Assembly: GCA_002270565.1 (NCBI GenBank)
Contig: NQMI01000001.1
Coordinates: forward strand, 1,415,618-1,479,617
Direction: 5' to 3'
DNA from: Stenocarpella maydis
Lineage: Eukaryota; Ascomycota; Sordariomycetes; Diaporthales; Diaporthaceae
DNA: 64,000 bases
Below, one piece after another: positions 44,611 to 56,496 of the stretch (positions within the stretch are counted from its first letter, which is position 1; each line of letters begins with the position of its first letter). Position numbers and translations under genes: made by a program. The notes beneath the pieces were generated by a model that did not search any database, was not told the DNA's origin, and saw only the letters and a list, made by a program, of their open reading frames with translations.

Positions 44611-47600
44611 ATGGGTCGCAAGGCTGGCGTTGGAGCTCGACGCCCACAACCAAACACCAGCGTTCATGTGCAGGCCACAGGTAGCGTCTCACTGGCCTTT
44701 TTCTTTTCTTTTCTTTTTTTTTTTTATTTCGCTCCATAAAGGAATATCCACTTACCACCCGAAGTAGATCCCATTCCATCATCTCTCACGGACCTCATTC
44801 ACACCCTGTCTGCCAGGGACAGTAATCGGGACGGCCGTCCGGCTAAACGCCGAAAAACCGATGCAGGCAGCACCGAGTCGGTCACCATCATTCGGGAGAG
44901 GCTAGTGATATCCCGGCCAACCCGACACGCACCTCTGAACTCGGCATCCTCCCGTATACCTGGTGTCCAGTCTCATCTTCGGTTTCGCTTGACTGCCTCG
45001 AATGCCAAGACCAAACCTGGACACTCCCACCTCTTCACCGTCTCGACGAAACTATCATCCAAGGCTGACAGTTTTACCATTGCTTTCCCGCTCACGACGA
45101 GAGATGTGTCGGATCGATTCGCAATGATTACTGCGGCACGGGACGTTCTCTGGTCAGATCCCGGGACCGAGGATGCCATCTGGCTGAATGCAGACGCTCA
45201 GCTTGACGAGGATGGTGGCACCACATTACTCACGTTTAGCTTTCAAGTCAACTGGAATGTCAGCGCCACGGTCTTTGCGACAGCGTTTTCCCCGTATCAA
45301 CAGATGTTCAGAAGGGAGATCCTGGCTGAGGCCTTCCCTGACCTTTTCGCAGCCCCATTGAAGCGACAGGAGGGCTCTTGCTCACCTCAGATGTTCTATG
45401 AGGCAGCACACGTCCCAGACCCAGCCTCCACCCCACCAGAAGTCTTTTCCATCGAGGGGATGAATGCAAAACTCTATCCTTTTCAGCGTCGAGCCTTGCA
45501 ATGGATGCTCCGACGAGAAGGCGTGCAGTGGTGTGGGCATCCAGACGGCAACGACAGTTTCGTCAAAGACATCGCCTTCCAGCCCTTCGACGCCCCAAGT
45601 GCATTCGCCAAGATGCGAGATGCTGATGGCCAGGCCTGCTATGTTAGTAGGCTTCTCGGAAAGATTACAAGAGACCCAGCGCCCTTCGACAGTCTGGAAC
45701 AGAACTTCAGGGGAGGTATTCTCTCAGAGGAAATGGGACTCGGGAAGACTGTTGAGATCCTGGCACTGTGCCTCCTGCATCGCCAAGCTGCTGATCCTGC
45801 CGAGGCTTTCGACCACTACCTAGGTGAAAAAGTCAAGACGACCCCCACAACTCTGATTGTCTGCCCATCGTCCTTGAAGAAGCAATGGCTTTCAGAACTC
45901 TCCAAACATGCACCGACTCTGGATGTCATGGCCTATGATGGCCTGAATCAGGAGGTTCGCGACGATCAGAGCTTGGAGCAGGCGCTCGTTGAAGACCTAG
46001 CCAGCCGCGATGTGGTTGTAACCACATACAACGTATTAACTTCGGAGCTGGACTACGCGCTTGGTGAGCCAGACAGGGCGAGGCGGAACCCCAGGAAATA
46101 CCACCGACCCCGGTCCCCACTGGCACAGCTATTGTGGTGGCGAGTCTGCCTTGACGAGGCTCAGATGATCGAGAGTGGTGTTTCAAAGGCCGCCACCCTG
46201 GCCCGACTCCTTCCCCGCGTCAATGCTTGGGGGGTCACCGGGACTCCTGTGAAAGACAGCGTCGAGGACCTTCGAGGCTTGCTCTTGTTTTTGCGCTACG
46301 AACCGTTCGCGTCGAATGTTCAGGCATGGAACGCACTGCTCAGTTCCCACCAAGACGGTTTCCGACGACTATTCAATCAGCTTGCATTGCGTCATTCAAA
46401 GCGGCTCGTGAGGCATGAGGTTAATATCCCTGCGCAGAAGCGATATGTCATCACGATGCCTTTCACCGCGGTCGAAGAACAGCACTACCAAAGCCTTTTC
46501 AGAGAAGTTATTGAAGTTTGTGGCCTTGATACCCAGGGTAACCCAATCCGCGACGGTTGGGACCCAGAGGACCCAGGCGTGCTGGAGGCGATGAGGACGG
46601 CCCTGGATCGACTACGACAGACAGCATTGCACCCAGAGGTTGGCCACAGGAACCGAAGAGCTTTGGGACATAGGAAGGGCCCAATGCGCACGGTTGCGGA
46701 AGTACTCGATGTCATGATCGAGCAGAGTGAGGTGTCGATGCGTGCCGAACAGCGATCCCTGCTGTCAGCTAAGTTGACCAGAGGCCAGCTGCTGGAGAAC
46801 TCAGCCCGCGTGAATACTGCGCTCGAGATTTGGACAGGCGTCCTGGGGACGATTGAGAACATTGTCAAGGAGTGTCGGGAGAAACTTCAGTTTGAGATCG
46901 ACGTTGCCAAATCTTCTAGTGGCGAACGTGCTGCGGCCGAAGGCGATGACAATGATGAGGACATCAACACAGGTCGCGTAGGAGAGGCCCGGAGACGTTA
47001 TCGGTCAGCACTTGAAGTTCAGCACAAAGCTGTCTTCTTTTGCGCCAACGCCTACTACCAGATCAAGTCGAATGGGGACATGACTGAGCCAGGCTCGGAC
47101 GATTTCCGCCGACTTGAGAAGATGGAGGTCGATAGCTACGAGACTGCCAAGAAGATACGCAGAGAGATCCTTGATGAGAGCCGCCGCAAGGCAGAAAAGT
47201 TGATGAAGAAGATCTCTGATGCAGCGTCAAAGCAGAGCTTCGCCGTTATCCCAGATTTACAGAGCCTTGACAAGCGTGGAATTGAGAGTCGGGCAGTTGT
47301 CGAGGACCTGGAAAACCTCGCTGCACGCCTGAACGAGCAAGCAGACCAGGTCGACGACTGGCGTGAGCACGTAATTCAGCTCCTGCTCAAGGCCCTCGTA
47401 GATGAAGACGACGGGGTTGAGATCACTGGAGACGAGTACGAGGACTCGATGAAATTGATGGAAGAGATCGTGGTCTATATTCGGGTCCTCAGGGCAGCAG
47501 TTGCTGATCGCGAGGAAGCCACCACGGGCCAGACCAACGAGCTGGTCGAGCACGAGGTCAGGGTTGCACTCCAGCAAGCCTCCGCTGGCGAGGGCCCGTT

Positions 47601-49454
47601 TCCAGAGAAGGCGATAGAATTGTTCGCGATACGCGACAGAATCAAACCAAGGCCAGAGGGAGGGGAAGCAGACCTGCGCTCCCTGAGAGCCGTCGTGGCA
47701 AAGTTGCGAACAGCTACCGTCAAGCTCCGGCACGACGTCGGGAACGGATCGAACCGTGCCAAGCTCGAACTGGAAATCGTCACGGAGCAGCTGAAGACCA
47801 CACAGAGGCAGCTGTCAGAGCAGCAGAAGGTCGCGCAGGCCATGAACTCGGAGCTAGACCTCTTTACGTCGACCATGAACGCACGAGTAGGATTCTACCG
47901 TCAGCTGCAGAACGTCTCGGACTCAGTGGCCCCGTACGAAGGGCCTTCTGGGGACGGGCAGATGTACATGATGCTGCACCTGGAGCAGGCGCTCGCGGAG
48001 AAGCTAGAGGCCTCGAGCGCGAAGCACAGGTATCGTAAGTGTCGCTTGTTTTCGTTCTCATATCGTCTCCCATGGCTTCCGTACACCCCGGTGCCAGTCT
48101 CGGTGTGGATAAGCTCTGCCCTGCCAGCATCAGCCTTCCCACTGTTGGCTTGCAGGTGTTTCGGACACCATATTCTTCAATTCCCCTCGTCATACACTTT
48201 GATGTAGTCCATCGCCGGTGTTTTGATCGAAACTCAAACCCGGTTCGACCAATCTGTGGTCCAGTGCCACGCTTCCCATTCATGACCAACCATTCCACGT
48301 GCTAATGTGTTGCAGTCCTTCATCTCAAAGAAATGGATTCCAAGGAAGGAGACCAGCGATTTTGCATTATATGCCGAGAAAACTTTACTCTTGGTGTTCT
48401 AACTGTTTGTGGCCACCAGTTCTGCAAGGACTGTATCACGCTCTGGTTCAAGGCACACCACAACTGTCCAGTCTGCAAGAAACGCCTAAAGAGCTCCAGC
48501 CTCCATGACATCACGCTCAAGCCACAAGAGCTCAAAGTCCATTCAGACTCAACAACAACGCCACCCAAGAAGGCTGCGGGAAATCGAGATCAGAGCGGTG
48601 ACACGTCAGCCAAGAAGTCGGTTATCTATAGAGAGTTCAGCGCTGAGAAGCTAGCTGAAATCAAGGACATTGACCTCGATGGACCGGCGTTCACCACAAA
48701 AGTGGATAATCTCGTACGGCATATCCTATGGCTGCGGGAGTCAGACCCAGGAGCCAAATCAATCATCTTCTCGCAGTACCACGACTTCCTCAATGTGCTC
48801 AGGTTGGCCTTCCAACGGTACCGCATCGGCTTCACCTCATTTGACAAGATGAACGGCGCCACCCTTTTTAAAGAGGATGACTCGATTGAGTGCTTCCTGC
48901 TGCACGCCCGCGCACACTCCAGTGGCCTCAACCTCGTCAATGCGAGCCACGTCTTCCTCTGCGAGCCTCTCATCAACACCGCGCTGGAGCTACAGGCCAT
49001 CGCGCGGGTGCACCGTATCGGGCAGGACCAAGAGACGACTGTCTGGTTGTACATCGTCGACGGCACGGTCGAGGAATCCATCTACAACCTGTCAGTCCGG
49101 AGGCGTATGGCTCACATTGGTGACAAGACGCGATCCCGTGCCAAAGGCAAGTCCACAGATGCCACGCCCGAACCGGGCGATGAGGCGATCGAGGCAGCCA
49201 ACTCAATTGAGCTGGAGCACGCCAAGCTGTCGAAGTTGATGGGGAAGGGGAAGGCTGCTGGTGAGGCGGTAGACAAGGGAGACCTCTGGGAATGCCTGTT
49301 TGGGCACCTCGCGAGTGCAAGTCAGGCGGTGAATGGCACCGGCGGTACCAAGGAACCCGGCCCTGCCATACGTGGTTTTCTCGCTGCCGAGGCTGCGGAC
49401 CAGCGAAGGGGCGAGGGCAGTGGCGGCCCTCTACGCCCTGTCAATGGGGTTTGA
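44611..49454 (+). CDS. IRC20: SNF2-family ATPase with RING finger (IRC20/SHPRH type E3 ligase)
   Basis: Exons 44611-44680, 44765-48034 and 48316-49454 give 1492 residues. The first join (cag|gtagcg...cgaag|ta) reads QATVDPIPSSL in frame; the second (tatc|gtaagt...ttgcag|tc) reads KHRYLLHLKEMD. Domains in order: N-terminal region; SNF2 ATPase with motif I EMGLGKTVE (about residue 348), motif II LDEAQ (about 487) and motif III VTGTP; a long coiled-coil insertion; RING finger with CIIC...CGHQFCKDC...CPVC (about 1130-1170); helicase C lobe with KSIIFSQYHDFL and QAIARVHRIGQ. The RING sits between the two helicase lobes, the layout of human SHPRH and yeast Irc20 (1556 residues). Expected role: nuclear ATP-dependent translocase and ubiquitin/SUMO-linked ligase in DNA damage tolerance. 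The start could be further upstream, but this ATG gives a complete frame. Confidence 0.93.
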
Positions 49455-52400
49455 TAAAGTATATGGTGACTCACGCATGAATGGTGTCGGCTGGGATTTG
49501 TTTTCTCTGTGGTGGGAAATAGACGCGTAGAGTTGAGTTAGAACCTGTTTGTCTCGTGGGGCTTACAGCTTAATAGAGGGCCGTGCCGACCGAGATCTGT
49601 GGCCACGGACAAGTCGCGAGAAGAAAACGGTTCTTACCCAGCAATCCATCCTTCGTGGATAGCAGAGATCAACTCTGAGAGTCTGTTTCAAACGGTGCGC
49701 AAAACAAGGTGCCCTCATCGTTGATTGAGACACAAAACATAGGAGAAAGTGCGGCAGCAGAGGTTCAAATCTTGAGCTGTTTCGCAGAGTTTTTAGAGCA
49801 CTGGGATGAAGTCTTTTCCTCTTGAACTAATTCATAAAAGAAGAAGAAGGCAACCTGAGGGTTGAGACGTTTATAAGATGCCAAGGTGGGAGAATTGAGG
49901 CCATTGGATCGCTGAGCAGCGCCAGTGTAGCAGAATCATTTTAGGAATTGAGCTGTGGATCTCAAATACTTGGGTATGGGTGGGAAGAATATGAATCTCG
50001 TGGAAGAGCTCATGTCTCGATGGAGGCGTTCTTTCTCACATGCGCCGCAAACCTCCAGAGCATCAGCGTGGGAGTTAGTTACCACGGACATTGACATGGA
50101 AAGCATCGATAATGTGACCCAGATGCAGATTTATCATCTCATTGTGCATCATTGCAATAATGCTGATTTCTGTATCCACCGACCGGCAGACACCACATCA
50201 TCCACCGCCCCTGCTCAGGCTTCTCCAGCCACCTCCAGAGCTTGGTGAGACCCGTGTCACGCTCCAGCTCGGAGTGGGAGAAGGGCTTGTCATACCACCC
50301 AACAGTCCCGAGCGAGTTACAACCTCGCCCAGCAACACACTGTTCCCATGGAGCTTCCTGGACCTCCCCGGACATGCGAGAGCTGACCTCGGGTCTCTTG
50401 GTGACCCAGGATGACAGCCTTTTGCAACGGCACCAAATCACATACTTAGGTACCGTTGACATGCTGCTTCTCAGCCGGACAAACCGCGCCAGTCTTGCAG
50501 TATACAATTTGTGAGTCAATTACCAAATCATTTTACAACGGTCTATTAGTTGATCGTTATTCAACTTTTCGAATTTTCAGCAGCATGAAGTCTTCATAAC
50601 AAAATGTCTCTTGTTCCTTCCCATTTCTCCGTACCAACGATTGGTTAGAACTTGGCTATCAGAGGGCTGTTAGTTTTGATAAATGAAGATTGTCATTCAT
50701 TGGAATACTGGCATTTGTCAGCTTAAATAGAAAACACAGACTGGCATATCTATATTTGGTCAGTCTGGTTTCGCGTCAGCTTTAATCAAGGAATGTTATT
50801 GCTCTTGGTACAGTTGAATTGATGAGCAACCTGATTAATCTCATGCATTCGGTGTACAAATCGGGCCAACTCTCGCAGGGTCCGGGAGAAATAAGTACTC
50901 AACCTTTGAAACTGTTCATTATGGCTCTCAATAGCTATCGTTCCAATATATTCACGGTTCCTTGTACCAGACAGGTATGCTTCTGCCTCGGGAAACTGAC
51001 GTCAATTCCTCCGTATAAGATTGCAGATACGTCGGTGATACCTTGCTACTTAGGAGGTATTGTTATCGGCATTGTATTTATTACCTAATGCCCAGGGTTT
51101 TGAACGTTTACAACTGTATTAAGGGACCGCCGCAATTTTTTTTTTCTCTCAAAGAAAAAAAAAATTGGGGGGGGGGGGTTGGTGTGACGGCGGTGGTACT
51201 GTGACCGGATCGAGAACGAAACCAGCTTGGAAGGTAATTCTCAAGTATCTATTTAGTGATCTCAATAAACTTCTTGCCGCTTATTATGAGCACCATGGGC
51301 TACCATTTGTAAAATGCTAATTAGGCCACGATGAGGACTAGAAAACTCGAGCTGTCCTCGGTTCGCAGAGCAATATTAGCAGGCGGGGAGTTTCGTTAAA
51401 CTACTACTGCTAGTACCAAGGTTCCAGCGAGGAGGGAGTCCGGCTCGCTTCAACCTGGGTGGTTGCTGCTGATATATGAGACTATCTTCCTATGCCGGGT
51501 AGCCCTCTCGTGGACGGGAACCATCAATGCGCACCACACAGCAAGATGATGGTCATCATCCTCTCCCAACACAAACACCATCCTCACCTAGGCACACGGC
51601 AACACGCCTAGGCTGGCACAAGCTACACAACAAGCCTCGTGGGTATCCGCAGCAAGATAATTAATTACACCCCGGCCCCAATATGGCTTGCAGTGGGCGG
51701 ACGGCCGGTGTCGCAGCGAGCACATCAGACGAGTCGATCGACACTTGGTCCTCTGCGACATACGCAGACTCCACCGCAATATTCTCACCAACAAGGACGT
51801 ACATGAATTACCCAGGGGAGGGGGCTTGGGTACACCGAACAACCAGGGAACTACACAGATCGGTTTGTCGGAGTTGACCACCGTCGGATATACCTAGCAT
51901 GGACGGGTGGGACATCCCCTATCGAGACTGTTGTCAGGGAAGACAGCCCCGGGGGAGATAGAAACAGCAACCACGAGGCGACAGGACCGCAGGAGAGCGC
52001 CAATAAGAGATAATGCCATGGGAGCCTGACGGAGAAGGAAAAGTGAGACCATGCGGAAGCCGAGCTCTGACAAGGATCTCTCCCCTCAGACCACCATGAG
52101 CGAGCGCGGCCCTCGACGCACCAAGATGAGATACTTGATAGGCAGGCGACGGGCGTCCGAGTCTTTGTGATTCTTGATTTCATGAGGCGTCAGGACGGGG
52201 GCTAGAAAACACGGGCGTTTGCCCATTGATCCCGGGGCGCCATCCTAATTTCATCTTCATTCTGGAGGACCGGCATGTATCGCCAGGCCCTCGATTAAAA
52301 AGTATCCCCGACGACCGACCGACCACCACCACTCCTCCGACAGGCTCCGACGGGGCTTCGAGACGACTTCGTTCCATCTTCTCCCTTGAGATCGTGTTGA

Positions 52401-52708
52401 CGAGACCTCGTGGCGCCCAGCTATCAAATCGTACGGGAAGAACCAATCACGTTTGCAGCACCCGGCGATCCCGAAAGTTTTGTTTGTTTTGTTTGGACAA
52501 GATTTCATCTTTTTCTCCCAGCATGCTCATTTGTTTGAGGTGACAAGTCCCTATTGAGGACCCAGAAGTTCGACGGGCAAGTCAGCTATAAAGTTCCCTG
52601 CTGCCCGTCGCGAATGAAGATGTGATGTCCCCTGACCATTGACCACCACGCGCCGATCTAAGACCAAACGGAAAAGGAACACAAAAGAGGTTGTTTGACG
52701 GAAGCAGT
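49455..52708. other. Long gene-poor spacer with a hairpin and G run
   Basis: About 3.3 kb between the SNF2 gene and RPL16, which converge here. Short frames have no family features. A perfect 15-bp inverted repeat followed by twelve G lies at 51133-51178. Confidence 0.45.
51133..51178. repeat. 15-bp perfect hairpin of poly-T/poly-A with adjoining G12 run
   Basis: Left arm 51133-51147 (CAA, ten T, CT), loop 51148-51152, right arm 51153-51167 (AG, ten A, TTG). The last G opens a run of twelve G ending at 51178. Confidence 0.9.
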
Positions 52709-53998
52709 TTAGTATCCGTAAGCCTCGAGGGCCTTGACCGTCTTCTCGTCGACCTTGGCGTTCTTCTTGCCCTCGGCGAGTTGTCGGCGTGCGGCCTTCT
52801 TGCGCTCGTAGTAGGCGGCACCCTTGGCCTTCCTGCGCTCCTCCAGTCTAGGTGATTGTCAGCAAAAGCCGCCCCTGGCGATTTCCGATGGTGTCTCAAC
52901 CTCGCGCCCTGGGCACCATAGCCCAGGGCTGCGAGAATCGAGATCCCGAGAAAGACATACCTCTCAACAACATCCTGGTACTTCCAGCCAACCTCGTGGC
53001 TCAGTCGGCCGACAGTGCAGTACTTGCGGCCGGGCTGCAGCCGCAGGACGCGGAGAGCCTGGGGAACCACCATCTTCTTCACCTTGTCGTAGGGAGGGGG
53101 GACACCCTCGAAGACCTTGAGGCGCTCAAGGGCGGCGGCACCACGGGCGGTCTTGTGGGGGATCATGCCACGGACGGCCTTGTAGAAGATACGCGAAGGG
53201 GCACGGAAGTGGAAGGGACCTGCAAGCTCGGATCAGACACGTTGTTCGATGGCGAGAGAGCGTCGTCGCGTCTCATCGGAGGAAGGGCTGCTCACCACCG
53301 CGGGTGGGGTTGTATCGGGTCATCTTGCGCAGGTAGGCGTGGTACTTGACTGCATCCAGATCGTCAGCATTCACTCATGTTCCTCGCTCGCGTCCTCTTG
53401 CACCGTGTCCGTGCCGGGTGGATCTCGATCCTGGGGATGGGCTTGGGCCTCGGTTTCGGGTGGTGCTACGTACGCTTAGCACGGAAGAACTCTCCGGAGA
53501 TGTTCAGGGCCTCGGTGCGGACGACGACGATCTTCTGGCCGCTGAGCAGCTGCTTAGCGACAATGCTGGCCAGACGGCCCAGAAGGTGGCCCTTGCCATC
53601 GATGACGACCTATGAGACGCAACAACAGTCAGTATCGGGGGCTGTCGGATGGGTTTTGCGCGCTTGTGTGTCTGTGTCTGTGTGTGTCGTAAGGCAGTCC
53701 CCGCCGCCCAGTTTTCGGTCGTTTCGTCGCATGGTGATGGTGTGTTCCTCGTTATTTCCGATGCTTTCCTCCTGCCCGAGCCCGTCTCGATTTTCTTGCA
53801 GGAGCCACCCTCCCTGTAATGTACTGCACTGCAGCCCCTTCCATCACGACCATCGTCGTTCTCTCTCCGAGTCCCAGGCGGCAGCAGTTGGGCGACGTTG
53901 TGACGGGGCGGGGCGTGGCCTCGATCGGACACACATGAAAAAGCTTGGGGGGAGGGGGGATGAGGGATAGTACTCACGACCTGCTCGAAGGAGGACAT
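52709..53998 (-). CDS. RPL16: 60S ribosomal protein L16 (uL13)
   Basis: Five exons on minus: 53978-53998, 53474-53609, 53296-53349, 52961-53219 and 52709-52847, in total 609 nt, 202 residues, the normal length of uL13. The protein starts [20 protein letters not shown], continues with [68 protein letters not shown] and the C-terminal basic helix [20 protein letters not shown], ending KALEAYGY. All segments match eukaryotic L13a/L16. Component of the large cytosolic ribosomal subunit. The first intron (53610-53977, 368 nt) directly follows seven codons, the usual pattern for fungal ribosomal protein genes. Confidence 0.97.
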
Positions 53999-55212
53999 TT
54001 TGGATGTGTGTCGACGTCGTCACGAAGGGAACTGTGGAAGGGGAGACGAGGGAATCAACGTTTGCTCAGGGAAGATCTGAGCTGGCAGTTGGGTCGCCCT
54101 GTGAAGTTAGTATTCGTGGGTGGATGGGTCAACACACACAGGCAGGCTTTCGGACCGCACTCTCTGGCTGTAGGTGTTGGGGGCAGGGCAGAAAATTGGG
54201 AAATGGACCACAACCAACTTTTCGCCCGGTCGGTTCCAGGCTGGTTGGGGGGTTCTATTGGCCAGATCCCCGAGCATCGATTAGTCAGGATTGCGAGGCT
54301 AGGGCAGGCGACACACGTGATTTCGAAACTGGCAGCAGCGCCGGACTGGGGGCAGGGGGGGCGGGGATGGACCGGCTTTTCTCGATTAGATACTATGTAG
54401 CCACAACTACCTACATACAATACAATGCATACATGCATACATACGACAGCAGTTCACTGTGATTTGGTGTTGTCTTCAGTCATGGCCGCATTTGTCTTTT
54501 TTCCCGTGTGAAATGAAATTTGAACCTAAAGTCTTAAATCTGGATACCATTTGCATGCATGCCCCTCATGTGTCCAGATACCTGGGTAGGGAGACACGCT
54601 TGGAACGAGATCCAGCATATCTCCTCACAGTCTGACAATTCATGCGTATCTACCAAAGTCCGCATCAGATTACCCCTAGGTCCAGCGCGCTGGCTGCACT
54701 GGCAAAAGATCATTTAGCATGTCGCCTCGAACCGAACCTTTCTTCCTGCTCACCGCCCAAGAAAAAGTAATGCTATGCTATCTTGAAGCCTCCCGGATCG
54801 CATCCATCCGCCGGTAAAACGTCTCAATCTTAGAACGTCGAGATGCAAGGAAACGCAGAGGGGGCTACTAACTAACGCTCTCCCATGATACCGAGGGCGG
54901 CCCGCATGTGCTGGTCTGCTGATGTGCAAGCCCCAGCAAAGACCCCAAGGATCTGTCGTTCTGGCTGTGATGAGATCGAATTTTGGTGTTTGCACGTGCC
55001 GCAGTAGACAGTCATCGTACAAATCTACTAGAACAAGAATCGTGTGAAATCCCCCAAAGTCTACTCATGCCCACTCACCTCACCAACATGCAGGGTGCAG
55101 TTGAGATGATCAGATTAGCAAGCCAGACACTGTGCCCAACGCGAGGCGCGGTGAAGTAGCTGCGGGGCTCGCTCCTCTTCGGCCTTTGATCCGGCCTTCA
55201 TCACAGCAATGC
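53999..55212. other. Upstream region of RPL16 and 3' flank of the BAG gene
   Basis: About 1.2 kb; no further gene seen. Both flanking genes are on minus. Confidence 0.5.
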
Positions 55213-56496
55213 TCAGGATCCCTTGGCGTCGTCAAGCCCCTTGAGAACATCCTGGACCATCCGCACGAGCTCCTTCCTCTTGGACCGCGCATCCTCGTCG
55301 CCGTTCGTCTCGACCTCGTCCAGCTTCAGCAGCACCTGCTGCATGACTGTCTCCGACAGCTTGCGGTGCTCGTCCTCGCGCTTCTTGCCGTCCGACGGCG
55401 GGCTCGCGGTGTACTGCATGCAGAGCGGCAGCAGCTGGGTGGTGAAGTGCGACTTGATGGTGTTGAGCTTGTCGATCGGCCCTCCCGGCGCCGCCGCGGC
55501 GCTGCCGCCCGACCCGCCCGACGCTGGCGACTGCGGCCTGCTCGACCCGGCGCCGTCGTTCCTAGGGACCTCGAGGCCGCTGTCGCGGGGGCTGGTGCTG
55601 GTCCTCTCCTTCTTCTTGCTCCTCCTCTTCTTGCCGCTCTTGGACTTCTTGGACCGGCCGCCCTCCGCATCCTTGGGCCCCACCACGATGACTTCCTCGC
55701 TGCCCTCTGTGCTTGAGTCGTCATCGCCGTCCGGCATGACCACGCGGATCTCGCTGTTGTTCTTGACCCCGAACTCACATACTGGCTCGTCGTCGATCTT
55801 CAGCTGGCGTCCCTTGTACAGCAGCTTTATCTTGCGGGCCTTGCGATCTGACAGCTTCATGACCATCTGCGCCCGCTCGCGGACGTCGCCGACCAGCAGC
55901 TTCCCATCGCCGATACTATATGCGGGGAAATGCTCCTGGTAGGTGACGCCCTTGCTCTTGATGAGGAGGATGTCGTCCTCGTCTATAACCAGGGAGGGCC
56001 CTCCGGTCGACCGTGCGTAGTGCCGGCTCCTGTCTACCGGGTCTCTCTTGTAATCTCTCCCCTCCACGCCGTGATTCTCCAGATCCTCGGACGTGATGTA
56101 GCTGTAGTCGTCATCCGTGACCGCGGGCACACCGTCTCTCCCCAGGCTTGAGTTGAAGGGAGAAAGGCCACCGTGCTCACGGCTAGACGACCAGCCATAA
56201 CGAGACATCTTCGTCCTACCTGCGTCCTTGGCCTGGGCCGATCTTGGAGAGGTGGACTTGGCGTAGACGGTGGGTATCGCGCCGAGCAAGAGGGCGGCGG
56301 CGGCGGCGCTGCTGTAGAAGACGGTCGGGTTGACGCCCGTGGTGGACTCGATGTACTGCGAGGCGCTGTCGATGGTGGTCTGGACCGAGGGCGGCAGTTG
56401 GTTGACCAGGCTGGCTGTGAGGTTTGCAATGTGCCCGGCGAATTGGGCGGCACCGGAGGATGCCAGGGTGTAGGGTCCGGAAGCCACCTTGGGCAA
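55213..56496 (-). CDS. Membrane-anchored BAG-domain Hsp70 co-chaperone with ubiquitin-like domain
   Basis: The open frame gives 427 residues. It opens at a TTG directly after an acceptor-like 'cgtaacag' and has an in-frame TAA just upstream, so a 5' exon with the start codon must lie further up, or translation starts at the first in-frame ATG (56206-56208, MSRYGWSSS). Features in order: a predicted membrane span VFYSSAAAAALLLGAIPTVYA; a region with DDDYSYITSEDL; a ubiquitin-like domain (about residues 178-260: DILLIKSKGVTYQEHFPAYS ... LLYKGRQLKIDDEPVCEFGV); a Lys/Arg-rich nuclear-signal-like linker; and a C-terminal BAG three-helix region ending MVQDVLKGLDDAKGS. TM plus BAG is the layout of yeast Snl1; Ubl plus BAG is that of S. 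pombe Bag101. Expected role: nucleotide exchange on Hsp70 at the ER or nuclear envelope. Confidence 0.85.
   Translation of the reverse strand: MPKVASGPYTLASSGAAQFAGHIANLTASLVNQLPPSVQTTIDSASQYIESTTGVNPTVFYSSAAAAALLLGAIPTVYAKSTSPRSAQAKDAGRTKMSRYGWSSSREHGGLSPFNSSLGRDGVPAVTDDDYSYITSEDLENHGVEGRDYKRDPVDRSRHYARSTGGPSLVIDEDDILLIKSKGVTYQEHFPAYSIGDGKLLVGDVRERAQMVMKLSDRKARKIKLLYKGRQLKIDDEPVCEFGVKNNSEIRVVMPDGDDDSSTEGSEEVIVVGPKDAEGGRSKKSKSGKKRRSKKKERTSTSPRDSGLEVPRNDGAGSSRPQSPASGGSGGSAAAAPGGPIDKLNTIKSHFTTQLLPLCMQYTASPPSDGKKREDEHRKLSETVMQQVLLKLDEVETNGDEDARSKRKELVRMVQDVLKGLDDAKGS

Noticed and set aside
47257..47876. Minus-strand frames inside the SNF2/RING gene
   Set aside because: Antisense shadows of a long conserved coding exon.
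49955..50519. Overlapping frames on both strands in the spacer after the SNF2 gene
   Set aside because: No family likeness, no consistent splice structure, and no start context that favours one strand.
53610..53977. Possible C/D snoRNA in the first RPL16 intron (C-box-like TGATGG, CTGA near the end)
   Set aside because: The C box has a mismatch, the spacing is about 190 nt and no terminal stem was found.
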